Below, in pieces: positions 46,975 through 59,711 of a stretch of 64,000 nucleotides of DNA (position 1 is the stretch's first letter; every line of letters begins with the position of its first letter). The DNA is from G963663315 sp965208975 (GTDB taxonomy: Bacteria; Pseudomonadota; Gammaproteobacteria; Arenicellales; Poriferihabitantaceae). The DNA is taken from contig CBDBQH010000001.1 of assembly GCA_965208975.1 (NCBI GenBank), positions 248,001-312,000 of the forward strand, written 5' to 3'. The notes under the pieces were generated by a model. That model was not told the DNA's origin, did no database searches, and saw nothing but the letters and a program-made list of their open reading frames with translations. The translations under genes were made by a program, and so were the position numbers.

Positions 46975-48282
46975 TCAGGCGCCCGGTTTTTCTTCATCTT
47001 CATCAGCGTTTTGTTCGTCCAGCCGGTGCAATTCATCCTGAAGCAGCGCTTCAACGTAATCTTCCGCATCCGGCGCAATATACTCAGCCACCGGAGTACC
47101 GATCAATCCGGCTGCAATCACTGGACTCTGGTCACCTGGGGCAATGGCTTCGGTAATCCTCATACGCCAGGCCGAGAATCCCAGGATCAGTGCAAAGAAA
47201 ATTGCGATACCGATGAAAAAGAGGGCGGACCCGAACTGACCCATCAGGAACGATACGATAATCGGACCTGTACTCAAACCGATTCCGGACAGCATCACCA
47301 GGCTGCCACTCGCCGCCACGATCTGGTTCGGTCTCAATCGGTCATTGGCATAAGCGATGTTCAACGCATACAGAGGAATCGACATTCCACCCAGAATCGC
47401 AATAATTACGAAGTAGGCAATACTGCCTTTTACCAGCAACATCGCGGCAATACAAACGAATATGGATACCGCGCACAGAACGGAGAGGGTGATTCTTCGA
47501 TTGATACGATCCGACAACCAGCCGATCGGCCATTGGGTAGCCAAACCACCCAGTAAAATACAGGCCATGAAAATCGAGACCAGATCGGTCCTTTCCAGAA
47601 CCTGGGCCGCATAAACCGGCCCCATTCCAAAGATGGTGCCGTGGGCGGCTCCGGTCAAAATGCTGCTGACCACTGCCAGCGGCGAAGCGCGGTAGAGTTC
47701 CTTCAAGGACATTTTTTCGGTTGGGCCAAATCCGGGGGCCGGCTTGGCCGTGAGCAGGATTGGAATGAGTCCGGCGGACGCAATCATCGAAACCAGGATG
47801 AAAAGCTCAAGTTGCCTGGGGTCGCCCAGATTGAGCAGAAACTGGCCGCAGCCGAGTCCGAGGGTGGTAATGACCATATATACGGACAGAATCCGACCGC
47901 GCGTCTCGTTGCTGGCGCGGTCGTTCAGCCAGCTTTCCGCGACTACGTACAGGCCGGCATAACTCAGTCCGGTAACGAATCGCATGGCGATCCAGCTGAG
48001 CGGGCTTACGTGGAGGCCATGCACCAGAATGGAAATGGAGGCCATTGAAGCGAGGGCGGCGAAGACACGAATATGCCCCACTCGCTCTACCAATCGGGGA
48101 GCCACCATGGAGCCTGCCAGGATGCCGAAAAAGTAACCGGACATGATGATGCCGGTAATGAAGATGGGAAAGCCTTCCATGGTGGCGCGCAGTCCGAGCA
48201 GGGTTCCTTGAAGTCCGTTGCCCAGCATCATGAATCCGATGCCGATCAATAATGCCCAGGAAGCGCGGAGGTCATTCAGCAT
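46975..48282 (-). CDS. MFS transporter, YcaD-like
   Basis: A 435-residue inner-membrane transporter with 12 predicted helices. Similar to the YcaD/MFS_1 group: GFMMLGNGLQGTLLGLRA, SGYFFGILAGSMVAPRLVERVGHIRVFA, and RFVTGLSYAGLYVVAESWLNDRA. The C-terminal 40 residues are a soluble acidic tail (EDYVEALLQDELHRLDEQNADEDEE). The substrate is unknown. It is divergent from the MATE gene. Confidence 0.88.
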   Translation of the reverse strand: MLNDLRASWALLIGIGFMMLGNGLQGTLLGLRATMEGFPIFITGIIMSGYFFGILAGSMVAPRLVERVGHIRVFAALASMASISILVHGLHVSPLSWIAMRFVTGLSYAGLYVVAESWLNDRASNETRGRILSVYMVITTLGLGCGQFLLNLGDPRQLELFILVSMIASAGLIPILLTAKPAPGFGPTEKMSLKELYRASPLAVVSSILTGAAHGTIFGMGPVYAAQVLERTDLVSIFMACILLGGLATQWPIGWLSDRINRRITLSVLCAVSIFVCIAAMLLVKGSIAYFVIIAILGGMSIPLYALNIAYANDRLRPNQIVAASGSLVMLSGIGLSTGPIIVSFLMGQFGSALFFIGIAIFFALILGFSAWRMRITEAIAPGDQSPVIAAGLIGTPVAEYIAPDAEDYVEALLQDELHRLDEQNADEDEEKPGA

Positions 48283-48445
48283 GATAGGTTTCTCCCAAGA
48301 CTGACCGCTACAATGAGTGGCGGATATTCAAGCGGATTCTAAAGATAATATCTCGGCTTTTCCATTTAATTTTCAAATAATTTTGTGGCTGTTTTATGAG
48401 CGGGTTTGTTGTAATCTGGTCGCCTCACCTGATCCGTTTTCCCCG

Positions 48446-49783
48446 ATGACATCACCGACACAGGATATTTCCCACCGTGCAGTCTGGGCGCTGGCGGCGC
48501 CGATGATTATCTCGAATATCTCGGCGCCTCTGGTGGGGGCGGTGGATACCGCTGTGGTCGGGCATTTGCCGGGACTGCATTCTATTGGAGCAGTCGCCCT
48601 GGGAGCGCTGATCTTCAGTTTCATTTACTGGGGGTTCGGCTTTCTGAAGATGGGTATTACCGGGTTCATTGCCCGCGCCTACGGCGCCGATGATCAGGAT
48701 TCGATTTCCGCTACGATGCTGCGTTTTATTCTGCTGGGGATTGTTCTGGGCCTGGCTGTGATCATCCTGGGTAATCCACTGGTCGGGCTGGTCCTGTATC
48801 TGATTGACAGCAGTGAAGCGGTCGAAACGCTGGCCGCTGAATATTCCCTGATTCGGGTCTGGGGAGCGCCCGCCACTCTCTGCGTCTATGTTTTCACCGG
48901 CATTTTTGTCGGTATGCATCAGACCCGTCTGGCGCTGGTTCTGCAGTTGGTTCTGAATCTCACCAATGTCGCGCTGGATCTGTTGTTTGTCCCGATTCTT
49001 GAACTGGGGGTGCCGGGAGTAGCCTGGGCAACACTGATCGCGGAATACAGCGCCGCCTTTTGCGGTTTCTTCCTGTTGCGAAAGCCATTGTCCAGAGCGT
49101 TCAACCGATTGCGGTGGTCTGACATCATCGAAGCGGGCGCATTGAAAGAAATGGCAAGTACCAACGGTAATATCTTCATCCGCACAATTTGTCTGGTTTT
49201 TTCATTCGCGTTCTTTACCGCGCAAAGCGCGGCATACGGGGAGTTGATTCTGGCGGTGAATACGGTCCTGCTTCATTTCCAGACGGTCATGGCTTATGGG
49301 CTGGATGGTTTTGCCCATGCGGTTGAGGCCATGGGGGGCAGCGCCTATGGCGCCCGGGACCGGGAGCGATTCAGGCGGGCGGCTCAGGTGACCACTTTCT
49401 GGTCAGCGGCGATGGCGGCGCTGATCAGTGTCATTTACCTCCTTTTCGGCAATGGATTCGTGGCATTATTTACGGATGCCACCGAAGTGGTCCGCACGGC
49501 AGACCAGTACTTGGTGTGGATGGTGATCTCTCCGGTCGTATCCTGCTGGAGCTTTCAACTCGATGGATTATTTATCGGCACGGGGCATGCGCGGGAGATG
49601 CGTAACGCCATGATCGTGTCGACAATAGGGTATCTGATCCTTGCAATCGCCTTTCAGTCCATCTACGGCAATCATGGCCTCTTTATCGGGTTGATCGGTT
49701 TCATGATATTGAGAACCCTGACCCTGTATTATTATTATCCGCAACTGGTACGTTCGATACCTGACCGCACTTCAGTTCGCTGA
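48446..49783 (+). CDS. dinF: MATE-family efflux protein, DinF-like
   Basis: A 445-residue transporter with 12 predicted helices that exports drugs or metabolites using H+ or Na+. The start ISHRAVWALAAPMIISNISAPLVGAVDTAVVGHLPG is typical of the DinF subgroup, as are FGFLKMGITGFIARAYGA and the repeated VAYGLDGFAHAVEAMGGSAYGA motif in the second half. ATG 48446 is chosen over the longer frame from 48317. No LexA box was seen upstream. Confidence 0.88.
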   Translation: MTSPTQDISHRAVWALAAPMIISNISAPLVGAVDTAVVGHLPGLHSIGAVALGALIFSFIYWGFGFLKMGITGFIARAYGADDQDSISATMLRFILLGIVLGLAVIILGNPLVGLVLYLIDSSEAVETLAAEYSLIRVWGAPATLCVYVFTGIFVGMHQTRLALVLQLVLNLTNVALDLLFVPILELGVPGVAWATLIAEYSAAFCGFFLLRKPLSRAFNRLRWSDIIEAGALKEMASTNGNIFIRTICLVFSFAFFTAQSAAYGELILAVNTVLLHFQTVMAYGLDGFAHAVEAMGGSAYGARDRERFRRAAQVTTFWSAAMAALISVIYLLFGNGFVALFTDATEVVRTADQYLVWMVISPVVSCWSFQLDGLFIGTGHAREMRNAMIVSTIGYLILAIAFQSIYGNHGLFIGLIGFMILRTLTLYYYYPQLVRSIPDRTSVR

Positions 49784-50189
49784 ATGTTTCTGGATAACCG
49801 GTTTATGGTTTATGCTGTCCAGAGTGTCCTCCTGATTGTATTTGGTTACGTCCGCTTATGCCACACAGCGTGTCACCCAGCGAGCGTTTGTATAATCTCA
49901 TAAATCTTATATAATCCGCACAAGTCAACACGCAGCAACGAACGCAACAACGCGCACAATTCAGGAACAAGAACATGATCGAAAGAACATCAGCCACCCC
50001 AAACCGTAGGGGCGGGTCACCGTGCCCGCCCGCTCAGATGTTGAATCGCGCACAAAAGTCAAATTCCCGCTTGACAGCTGAATGGCAAGATGCTGCTACA
50101 CCCACCCCCAATCGTAGGGGCGGGTCACCGTGCCCGCCCGCTCTAATGTCGAATCATGCACAAAACACAAATTTCTGCTTGACAGCTGA
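49784..50189. other. Intergenic region upstream of the adhesin, with a 108-bp-period duplication
   Basis: No gene. Two direct copies, 50005-50100 and 50113-50208 (period 108 bp), each begin with an R1 palindrome (GTAGGGGCGGGTCACCGTG) and end with TTGACAGCTGAATGGCAAG and CTGCTACA. The second copy runs to the edge of the GCCA tract. Confidence 0.8.
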
Positions 50190-50921
<732 letters not shown>

Positions 50922-53900
50922 AATAGTCGGAACAGTGGACTTTAGCGTAACCGCCGGCCCGTTGGCGGCGCCACAAACGCTGACCGTCTGTCTGAATGTC
51001 GCGGAGACTGGCGGCAACCGGGTCATCCCCGCCAACGAGGGAGCGAAGACCGTCACCATTTCATCCGGCAGTACGACGACCCCCCATACGGTAAGTTGGA
51101 CCGATGATACCAACGCCGATGACCGCGACAGCACGATTACGGTCACCGCATTATCGCCGTCCGCCACCTGCTCACAGACCGGCTATCAGGCGCATGCCTC
51201 CAACCACCGCGATCAGGCATTGGTCGTCGACGACGAAGCCACCGTAGTCACCCTCGCCCGGGACGGCACAGGCGACGTGATCGAAGGCGCCCCGATTGAC
51301 TTCACGGTCACGTTGGGTCGCGCCCTGTTCACCGGAGAAGTCATTGAAATCCTGTTGCCGATTAGTGGGATGAATGTCACCCCGGCCGACTGGAGCCTGA
51401 CGACAGAACCCGGTACTACCAACACCGGCGTCACCCTGACCCATACCAACACCGCAAGCCCGCGAGTAGGCTTTAACGGCGCCGGGGCGCAGACCGCGCA
51501 CCTGCGACTGACGCCGGCGATCGACAACACCGCGGAAGGGGACGAAACCTATACCATCACAGTGGGCGCTGATACGACCGGCACCAATGTCGGTGGCGGC
51601 TCCACCCCGCATTCCACGCCCGCCAGCCGGATGTTCAGCGTAACAGTCACCGACCAGACCCTCCCGGTTATCTCCATCCTGCACACCAATTACAATTCGA
51701 ATACTGATCAGAATCCGCCACAAACAGAAGGCGCGACCGGTTCTTTCACCCTCACCGCGACGCCACGGTTTAACACCGCGCAGACTGTGAATCTGACGAT
51801 CACCGATGCCCCGAACGCGGACTATGTGCCTTCCGGGAATCAGGGCGCCCGAACGGTGCAATTCAGTTCATCCGGCGCTGGGGCGGCGACACAGACCTAC
51901 AGTTTCGGGATACCGACCGATAACATAGACGAACCCAACGGACGAGTCACCGCCACGCTGGTAGCCGGAACCGGCTATACCATTGATGCTACCGAGTCTT
52001 CCCATTTCTTTGAGGCGCTGGACAACGACGCCACCCCGGTAACTCTGGCGCGTAGTGGTGGAACCAGCGCCATTGGCGAGAACGGCGGCACGGCCACCCT
52101 GACCGTGACCCTGGGACGGAGATTGAGATCCACAGAGACCGTAACGGCGCCATTGACCGTAACCGGAAGCGGCATAGTGGCGGGGGACTACACGCTGGCG
52201 TTAGCGACCGGCTCCAGCCTCAACTCCGGGGTGACCCTGAATACCGCAAGTCCGCACAGCACGGCGACTCCGGCGGTGGTATTCAACGGACACGATACCA
52301 ATACGGTACAGACCGCGACGCTGACCTTGACGGCGGTAGAAGATACCACCGATGAAGGCGCCTCGGAGACCCTGACGGTCGGCTTTGGCTCCGGCAACCG
52401 GGCGGTCATGAGCAATCTGGATCGGACTTCCGGCACCGGCGCCGGCGGCACCACGCCGACCGGTACGGTGGAGGTTGTGATTACCGACAATGATACGCCG
52501 GTGGTCGTGCCGGTCATTACCATTGCTCCATTCCCGAATACCTCGGTCACCGAAGGCGCTCCGGCAAGCTTCAGACTGACCGCCACGCCGGCGACTACGG
52601 ACGTCGTGGCCATCAACCTCACCATCGCGGACGCCGCAAACGCCGACTTCGTCGATTCGGTCTTTGAGGGTTCCCAGTCCATCAACATCAACGGCAGTTC
52701 AGCAGTCTACACTCTGCTGACCGAGAACGGCAACTCCGATACAGACGAACCGAGTGGCCCGGTCACGATCACGATTGCCGCGGACACCGCCAATCCGGCA
52801 AAATACACCGTCGGCAGTCCCTCTGCCGCCAGCGTCACCGTCAATGACAACGATGCCACTACGGTGACCCTGACTACGCCGGATATCAGCGCCACCGAAG
52901 ACAGCAGTACCGCCACGGCGCAGATTCGACTGAACCTGGGACGCGCCTTGCGCGCCGGTGAGTCTCTGGCCGTGCCATTACAGTTCAGTGGCGGAACCGT
53001 GGGCACGGACTTCACGCTGGCGTTGACAGCCGCCACCGGCGTGTCCTTGAACGCAACGACCGGCGTGGTGACCTTCACCGGCCCCACCGGCTCGCCGCTC
53101 GTCGCCACGGTGACCCTGACCGCATTATCCGATGACGATGCAGACCATGATCCCATCACCGTCTCGATACCCGCCACCTCTATCGGTACTGCCCCGATAC
53201 TGACCGCTACCGGATTGGGGGTCAACACCAACACCGCCCCCGCCGCCACCGGCTCGCGCACCGGCGCCGGCGTTATCACCGTCACCGATGACGATACCCG
53301 TGGACTGACTCTCACCTCCCCGGCTGTTACGGAAGGCGGCAGTGGTACGTATACCGTCGTCCTTGATACGAAACCCAGCGCCGCCGTCACCGTCACCATT
53401 GCCTCAAACAATACCGATGTGACCATCGACGACACCGATTCCGGTACGAATGGCACACAGAATACCCTGACCTTCACGACTTCCAACTGGAATCAGCCAC
53501 AGACCGTCACCATCCGGGCAGCCGAAGATAACGACACCGCGAATAATGTCGTCACCCTGACTCATGAGGTATCGGGCGGAGGATACGGTTCAACACAAGA
53601 TGAAGACCTGGAAATCACCATTACTGATAACGACAGTCCGGGATTGGTTCTGCCGGCGACTCTGACCGTGAATGAAGGCGCCGACGGCAATTACACGGTC
53701 GCGCTGGCGACCCAACCCACCAGCGCGGTGACCGTGACGGTCGCGGTTCCGGCCAATACCGATGTCACCATAGACGGCCCGGACGCCGGAGCGACATTCA
53801 GCGCCAGCGAAGTATTGAACTTCACGACTTCCAACTGGAATGAGACACAGACCGTCACTGTCCGAGCGGCCTCCGATGACGACCCGACCGATGACCCGGT

Positions 53901-56451
53901 CACCCTGGCGCATACGGCATTAGGCGGCGGCTACAATTCCGTAACCGGCAATGTGGCTGTGACCATCACCGATGACGATGAGGTGGGACTGACCTTCAGC
54001 CGGACGAGTCTGACCGTAGCCGAAGGCGCCAGTAATACGTATACCGTAGTCCTCGATACCCAACCGAGCGCCGCCGTCACTGTCACCATCCAGGGTCATG
54101 CCAATACCGACCTGACTCTGAATCCGACCAGCCTGACCTTCAACCGGACCGGAACCAACCTGTGGAGTACGGCGCAGACCGTGACCGTGACGGCGGCGCA
54201 AGATACCGACACGGCGAATGACGCCGCAACCCTGGCGCATACAGCGGCCGGAGGGGATTACGGATCGATAACCGGCAATGTAGCCGTAACCGTCACCGAT
54301 GACGACACGCCCACTCCGGTGACTCCACCGATCCAACCCACTCCGCCCCCGGTCGCGCCGCAAGACCCGCAAGAACCCGCGCAACCGGAACAGGAACCGG
54401 AGCCCGAACCCGAACCGCAACCCGTGATTCCGATCCTCTCCATCCAGGCGAATACCGATTCGGTGACCGAAGGCGCTCCGGCTTCCTTTACCGTCACCGC
54501 CGACCCGGCGCCGGTTGAACCGATTACCGTATCCCTCACCCTTACCGCACAAGGCGACTTCACCTCTGCCGATGCAACCGGAACCCAAACCCTGACCCTG
54601 CGCCGCGCCACCACTTCTTTCATGACGGCAACGCTCAATGACTTCATCGACGAAGCGGACGGAAGTATCACCCTGACCCTGCAAGCGGCAGACGGCTATA
54701 GCCTGTCCCCGAACCCTTCGGCGACGGTAGAGATTCACGACGATGATACCGCCGGCATTGAATGGTCGACGACCGGCATTCGCATTGACCAGATCGGAGA
54801 AACCGGACAATATACCGTGCAACTGACCAGTCAACCGACTGCCCCGGTCACCGTCACCCCCATCACCCAGCCCGATAGCGGGATCGTCACTCCGTCCCCG
54901 TCCAGCCTGACCTTCACGAAAGACAACTGGAACACCCCACAAACCTTCACCCTGACCGCACAGCAAGAAGGAGCCGTTACCCTGACTCATGTCATCACCT
55001 CACAAGACCCACACTATGCGGCCATGCAGTCCCGGCAGGCGCCGTTGCGGGTTGTGGTCGGCGAAGACCTGACCACTGTCGCCATCCCCTGGCAGACCCG
55101 CTTTGCCCGAACACAAGCCGGACACGTATTAGACAGTATCTCCCATCGCATACAATCCACTCCCACCCCCGGACTGTCCGCCCGACTGGCTGGCTATCGC
55201 ATGGATACCACCCCGAAAGAAATGCAATCCCGCTGGATGCAGAACCCCTACTCCTTCCCCAAAGCGAGCCGCGCCATCACCCTGTCTGAACTGCTGTCTG
55301 ATTCGTCGATGTCGTGGAGTGCAACCGCAACCGATGGTTCCATCGCTTCCCTTTGGGCACAGGGCGCCTTGTCGGAGTTTGACGCAAAGAGTGGAGAAAC
55401 CACCCTCAATGGAGAAGTCCTCACCACCCTGCTCGGAATGGATCAAACCCATACCCACGGACAACGCGGTCTGGTTCTGTCGTATAGTCAGGCAGAAGGA
55501 CAATACCAGACGAAAAACCACGGACAGATTGAATCCGAACAGACCCTGTTGACGCCGTGGATGTCCCGGCAAGTAAATGACCGCATGACGCTGTGGGGCG
55601 CGTTGGGTTATGGTACGGGAGACCTCACCCTCATCAGAAGCGAAAGGGAAGACCTCACTACCGATACCCATACCGCCTTTGTGGCCCTGGGCAGTGACGC
55701 CATCCTCCGGGAAGAAGCCCATCGTACCTTATCGATCATCACCGATGCGCTGTGGTTGAGAACCCGTACCGAGGCGGTCACAGACGGACTGGAACTGAAC
55801 CATGCCACGGCGCATGCTTCGAGGATGCGGGTGGGAATCAAAGGCAGTGGGCGTATCCCCGCAATCCCCGGCTTGCCCCGATTCACTGCGGCACAGGCGC
55901 TGAAGATGAATTGGGAATCCGCATTGCGTCATGATGGCGGAGACGCTGAAAGTGGATTCGGTGTGGAAGTCGGGGGCGGAGTCCAATGGACCGATTCCCG
56001 GCGCGGACTGAACCTTCAAATCAATGGCCGAAGTCTGATTACCCATCATGATTCAGATATAAAGGATCGGGGACTTTCCCTGTCCATGGGATTTAATCCG
56101 TCTCCGGCTGAGCAAGGATTTACCTTTACGCTGAAACAGGATTGGGGTACGGTGTCTTCGGGCCGGGAGCGATTATTGACTGCGGAATCCCTGGAACCGG
56201 CGCAATCCGCTACAGGGCAACGATTCAAAGCACAGGCGGGGGTTGGCTTTACCATCGGCGATGGACGCTATACCGCCCATCCACATCTGGGGGTGGGTCT
56301 GTACGCCAAAGAGCGTGAAACCACACTCGGCTGGCGGCTGCAATCCGTCATCGGCAGAAGTGAGCGGACATTGGGGTTGAAACTGACCCGGCATGAGAAT
56401 GACGGCCAATCCGAACACCGCATGAAGGTGGAAGCGGGGGTTCGGTGGTAA

Positions 56452-57042
56452 GGTGGTGAGAGGAGTCCCGACCGTTATCGTAGGGGAGGGTCTTGTGCCC
56501 TCCCGCAACCGCCGGAACAGGGTTCAACGATAGCGGGTGGGCACAGTGACCCACCCCTACGCATCGGTAATACAGATTCCATAAGGTCGTGGATTCCCGT
56601 TTTCACGGGAATGACGGGTGGGGCGGTGGTGACAGGATTCCCGCGAAGCGGGATACCCCCCATCACATCCGCTTGTGCGGAATGTGATTCCCCCTCAAGG
56701 GGGGAATGATTCACTTGACCCTCCCGCAACCGCCGGAACAGGGTTCAACGATAGCGGGTGGGCACAGTGACCCACCCCTACGCATCGGTAATTACAGATT
56801 CCATCTGGTCGTGGATTCCCGTTTTCACGGGAATAACGGGTGAGGGGGGCTTGGTGCAGGACGGCGCGTTTGCGGACAGGCACAAGACCTGTCCCTACGA
56901 TGACGTGATGGGGCGTTTGATTACGGTTGTGCCCCCCACCCAATCCGCTTTGCGGATTGGACTCCCCCTCAAGGGGGGAGTGATTACCCCTTGAGGAGGA
57001 GTGATTGATGTGTAGTGACCTGTTCCTGTGATGACGGGGATG
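56452..57042. repeat. Repeat-packed intergenic region
   Basis: About 590 bp without a gene. A segment of about 125 bp (56498-56620) containing an R1 and an R2 element recurs at 56719-56844 with few differences. R3 composites lie at 56635-56712 and 56930-57003, and another R1 at 56875-56902 (GACAGGCACAAGACCTGTCCC). No open frame here looks real. Confidence 0.8.
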
Positions 57043-57849
57043 TCAGTTTGTTTGATCTTCTTGTATGAGCGCCTGGCTGATGCCTACGGTGTTGAATCCC
57101 CCGTCCACATAAGTGATTTCTCCGGTGATGCCGGATGCCAGATCGGAGCTGAGGAACGCGGCGGTATTGCCGACTTCCTCAATGGTTACGGCGCGACCGA
57201 GGGGGGTTACTTTCTCGAAGTGCTCCAGCATTTTTTTGAAATTCCTGATCCCCGCGGCGGCCAGGGTACGGATCGGCCCGGCGGATATGCCGTTTACACG
57301 AATGCCTTTTCCTCCCAGTGACAGGGCCATATAACGCACGTTGGCTTCCAGACTGGCTTTGGCTAATCCCATCACATTGTAGCCTGGCATGGAGCGAATC
57401 GAGCCGATGTAAGTCAATGTCAGCATGGAGCCGTTCCTTCCTTCCATCAGTGGCAGCGCGGCTCTGGCCATCGCGGCAAAGCTGTAGGAACTGATTTCGT
57501 GGGCTACCCTGAACCCGTCACGGGTGACTGCGTCCAGGTAGAGTCCTTCCAGTTCCTCTCTGGGAGCGAACGCGATGGAATGAACCAGAATATCCAGTCC
57601 ATCCCAGGTTTTGCCCAGCTCGGTGAACAGGTCGTCGATCTGGCGGTCACTGCTGACATCGCAGGGCAGTACGATTTGTGAGCCAAGCTGGCTGGCCAGA
57701 TTCTCCACTCGCGGTCGCATTTTTTCATTGGGATAGGTGAACGCGAGCTCCGCTCCTTGCCGGTGCATTGCCTGTGCAACCCCCCAGGCGATGGAACGAT
57801 TGCTGGCGACTCCGGCGATCAGCGCCCGTTTGCCTGACAGAAAACCCAT
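57043..57849 (-). CDS. fabI: Enoyl-[acyl-carrier-protein] reductase FabI
   Basis: Catalyses the last reduction in each fatty-acid elongation cycle, and is the target of triclosan in homologues. 268 residues. NAD-binding start GKRALIAGVASNRSIAWGVAQAM, active-site Tyr and Lys in YNVMGLAKASLEANVRYMA (about 158-165), and the substrate loop GPIRTLAAAGIRNF. The C-terminus (GGFNTVGIS) is standard. Single gene facing the repeat region. Confidence 0.95.
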   Translation of the reverse strand: MGFLSGKRALIAGVASNRSIAWGVAQAMHRQGAELAFTYPNEKMRPRVENLASQLGSQIVLPCDVSSDRQIDDLFTELGKTWDGLDILVHSIAFAPREELEGLYLDAVTRDGFRVAHEISSYSFAAMARAALPLMEGRNGSMLTLTYIGSIRSMPGYNVMGLAKASLEANVRYMALSLGGKGIRVNGISAGPIRTLAAAGIRNFKKMLEHFEKVTPLGRAVTIEEVGNTAAFLSSDLASGITGEITYVDGGFNTVGISQALIQEDQTN

Positions 57850-58011
57850 GGTTGTTGCCCCTTTGTTAAACTGGTTGCCGGTAGATTCAAAGTAGACGGA
57901 TTGTAACAGTATTCCCGATTATACGCTCCCATGGTGATTGCTGTGCGATCCATTCGTACAGGCATGGCTGGCAATGTTATATTCCAGCCTTGTCTTTCAT
58001 CAAAAACGCTT

Positions 58012-58554
58012 ATGCACTCAAAAAACCTGATCTGGATTGATCTGGAAATGACCGGGCTGTCGCCTGCGACTGACCGGATTATTGAGATTGCAACCATCAT
58101 TACCGATTCTGATTTGAACATCCTGGAGGAGGGTCCCGTGATCGCGATTCATCAACCGTTGAGGCGGCTCGTCGAGATGGATGACTGGAATACGAAGGTG
58201 CACACCAAAAGCGGCCTGGTCAACCGGGTTCGGGAATCTGACTTTGATGAACAGCGGGCGGAGCAGGAGACGATTGATTTTATATCCGGATATGTTTCGG
58301 TCAATCGTTCTCCGCTTTGTGGCAACTCGGTCTGTCAGGATCGGCGTTTCCTGGCCAATTACATGCCCCGGCTGGAATCCTGGCTGCATTACCGGAATCT
58401 GGATGTCTCCTCAATCAAGGAATTGATGGTGCGCTGGCGCCCCGACCTGCGGGACGGATTCCGCAAGAAAAACACGCATAAGGCGCTGGATGATATTCGC
58501 GAGTCAATCGAGGAACTGAAATACTACCGGGAGACGTTTATCAATATCCGATAA
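58012..58554 (+). CDS. orn: Oligoribonuclease
   Basis: A 180-residue 3'-5' exonuclease that degrades the shortest RNA fragments and pGpG from c-di-GMP turnover. DEDDh motifs: IDLEMTGL (about 10-17), NSVCQDRRFL (about 107) and HKALDDI (about 158). ATG 58012 (MHSKNLIWIDLEMTGL) matches the usual start; the longer frame from 57931 is not used. It converges with queG, with an 8-bp gap, as in many gammaproteobacteria. Confidence 0.95.
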   Translation: MHSKNLIWIDLEMTGLSPATDRIIEIATIITDSDLNILEEGPVIAIHQPLRRLVEMDDWNTKVHTKSGLVNRVRESDFDEQRAEQETIDFISGYVSVNRSPLCGNSVCQDRRFLANYMPRLESWLHYRNLDVSSIKELMVRWRPDLRDGFRKKNTHKALDDIRESIEELKYYRETFINIR

Positions 58555-58562
58555 GCCGGGCG

Positions 58563-59642
58563 CTATGTAACCCCGGTAGCCTGGCGCGGTCTGTCCTGAC
58601 GCTCAAGCGCCCATTGCACATGCTCGCGCACCAGCTCACTGGAGCTTGATTGCCGTGCCTTGAGGGTTTCCCGAACCCGTTCGGAGCGTGGGGAATTGCC
58701 GAGCGCGACCGCCACGTTTCTCAGCCATTGCCGGTATCCGATTCTGCGAATCGCGGAGCCTTCGGTGAGCTGTCTGAAGTCCTGTTCACTCCAGTTGAAC
58801 AATTCACACAGCGAAGGGTCATCGAGAGTGTGCCGACTCCTGAAATCCTCCTCGGCGGCCAGTCTGGCGTAACGGTTCCACGGGCAGGCTAACTGACAAT
58901 CATCACAGCCGTAAATCCGGTTGCCGATGGCCTCGCGAAACTTCACTGGAATCGAACCTTTCAGCTCGATGGTGAGGTAGGAAATACAACGTCTGGCGTC
59001 CAGCTGCCAGGGCGCCACAATCGCCTGGGTCGGGCAGACCTCCATACAGGCGGAGCAACTGCCGCAATGTGAATGTACTGGCGGGTCAATCGGTAACGGC
59101 AGGTCGGTGTAGAGTTCACCCAGGAAAAACCATGAGCCTTGTTGCCGGTTGATCAGATTCGTGTGTTTGCCAATCCAGCCATGGCCTGATTTTTCTGCCA
59201 ACGCTTTTTCCATGACCGGGGCGCTGTCGCAAAAGGCGCGGTAACCGAATGGCCCGGCCAGCTCACAAATCCGGGTCGCCAGTTTTTGCAAACGCTTGCG
59301 AATCACTTTATGGTAATCGCGTCCAAGAGCGTAGCGGGAGATATACCCCTTGTTCGCGTCATTCAGGGTCTTTCGCGCTTCGGCCATCGGTTGGTTCAGA
59401 TAGTTCATTCGCACCGTAATGACGCGGACAGTCCCGGCAATCAATTGCTCGGGCCGGGTTCGTTTCAGGCCGTGGGATTCCATATATCCCATTTCTCCGT
59501 TGAATCCGTTTGCCAGCCATTGCTTCAGTCTTCGTTCGTGTTTCTCAAGATGGATGTCCGCTATGGCGACTCCCGAGAATCCGAGCTCGGCGCCCAGGGT
59601 TTTGATTTGTCCGGCAAGCTGTTGGAGGGTATGATCGTTCAT
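58563..59642 (-). CDS. queG: Epoxyqueuosine reductase
   Basis: Performs the final step of queuosine synthesis in tRNA. 359 residues from ATG 59642 (MNDHTLQQLAGQIKTLG); the frame upstream to 60047 runs antisense to tsaE and is spurious. Two [4Fe-4S] clusters are bound by CGSCSACMEVCPTQAI (about 185) and CDDCQLACPWN (about 238). The N-terminal cobalamin-binding part is typical. Divergent from tsaE by 69 bp. Confidence 0.94.
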   Translation of the reverse strand: MNDHTLQQLAGQIKTLGAELGFSGVAIADIHLEKHERRLKQWLANGFNGEMGYMESHGLKRTRPEQLIAGTVRVITVRMNYLNQPMAEARKTLNDANKGYISRYALGRDYHKVIRKRLQKLATRICELAGPFGYRAFCDSAPVMEKALAEKSGHGWIGKHTNLINRQQGSWFFLGELYTDLPLPIDPPVHSHCGSCSACMEVCPTQAIVAPWQLDARRCISYLTIELKGSIPVKFREAIGNRIYGCDDCQLACPWNRYARLAAEEDFRSRHTLDDPSLCELFNWSEQDFRQLTEGSAIRRIGYRQWLRNVAVALGNSPRSERVRETLKARQSSSSELVREHVQWALERQDRPRQATGVT

Positions 59643-59711
59643 CCGTGTATTATATGATGAAACTGGTCTGGTCCAGATGGAAAGACTCGAAGAGGTCGGG
59701 TAAGGAAGAGC

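Noticed and set aside
48283..48445. SOS box before the DinF-like gene
   Set aside because: No CTGT-N8-ACAG arrangement is present there, despite the gene name.
51172..54990. Long minus-strand frames (up to 356 codons) over the adhesin
   Set aside because: Shadows of repetitive GC-rich Calx-beta coding sequence. No start signals or recognisable domains.
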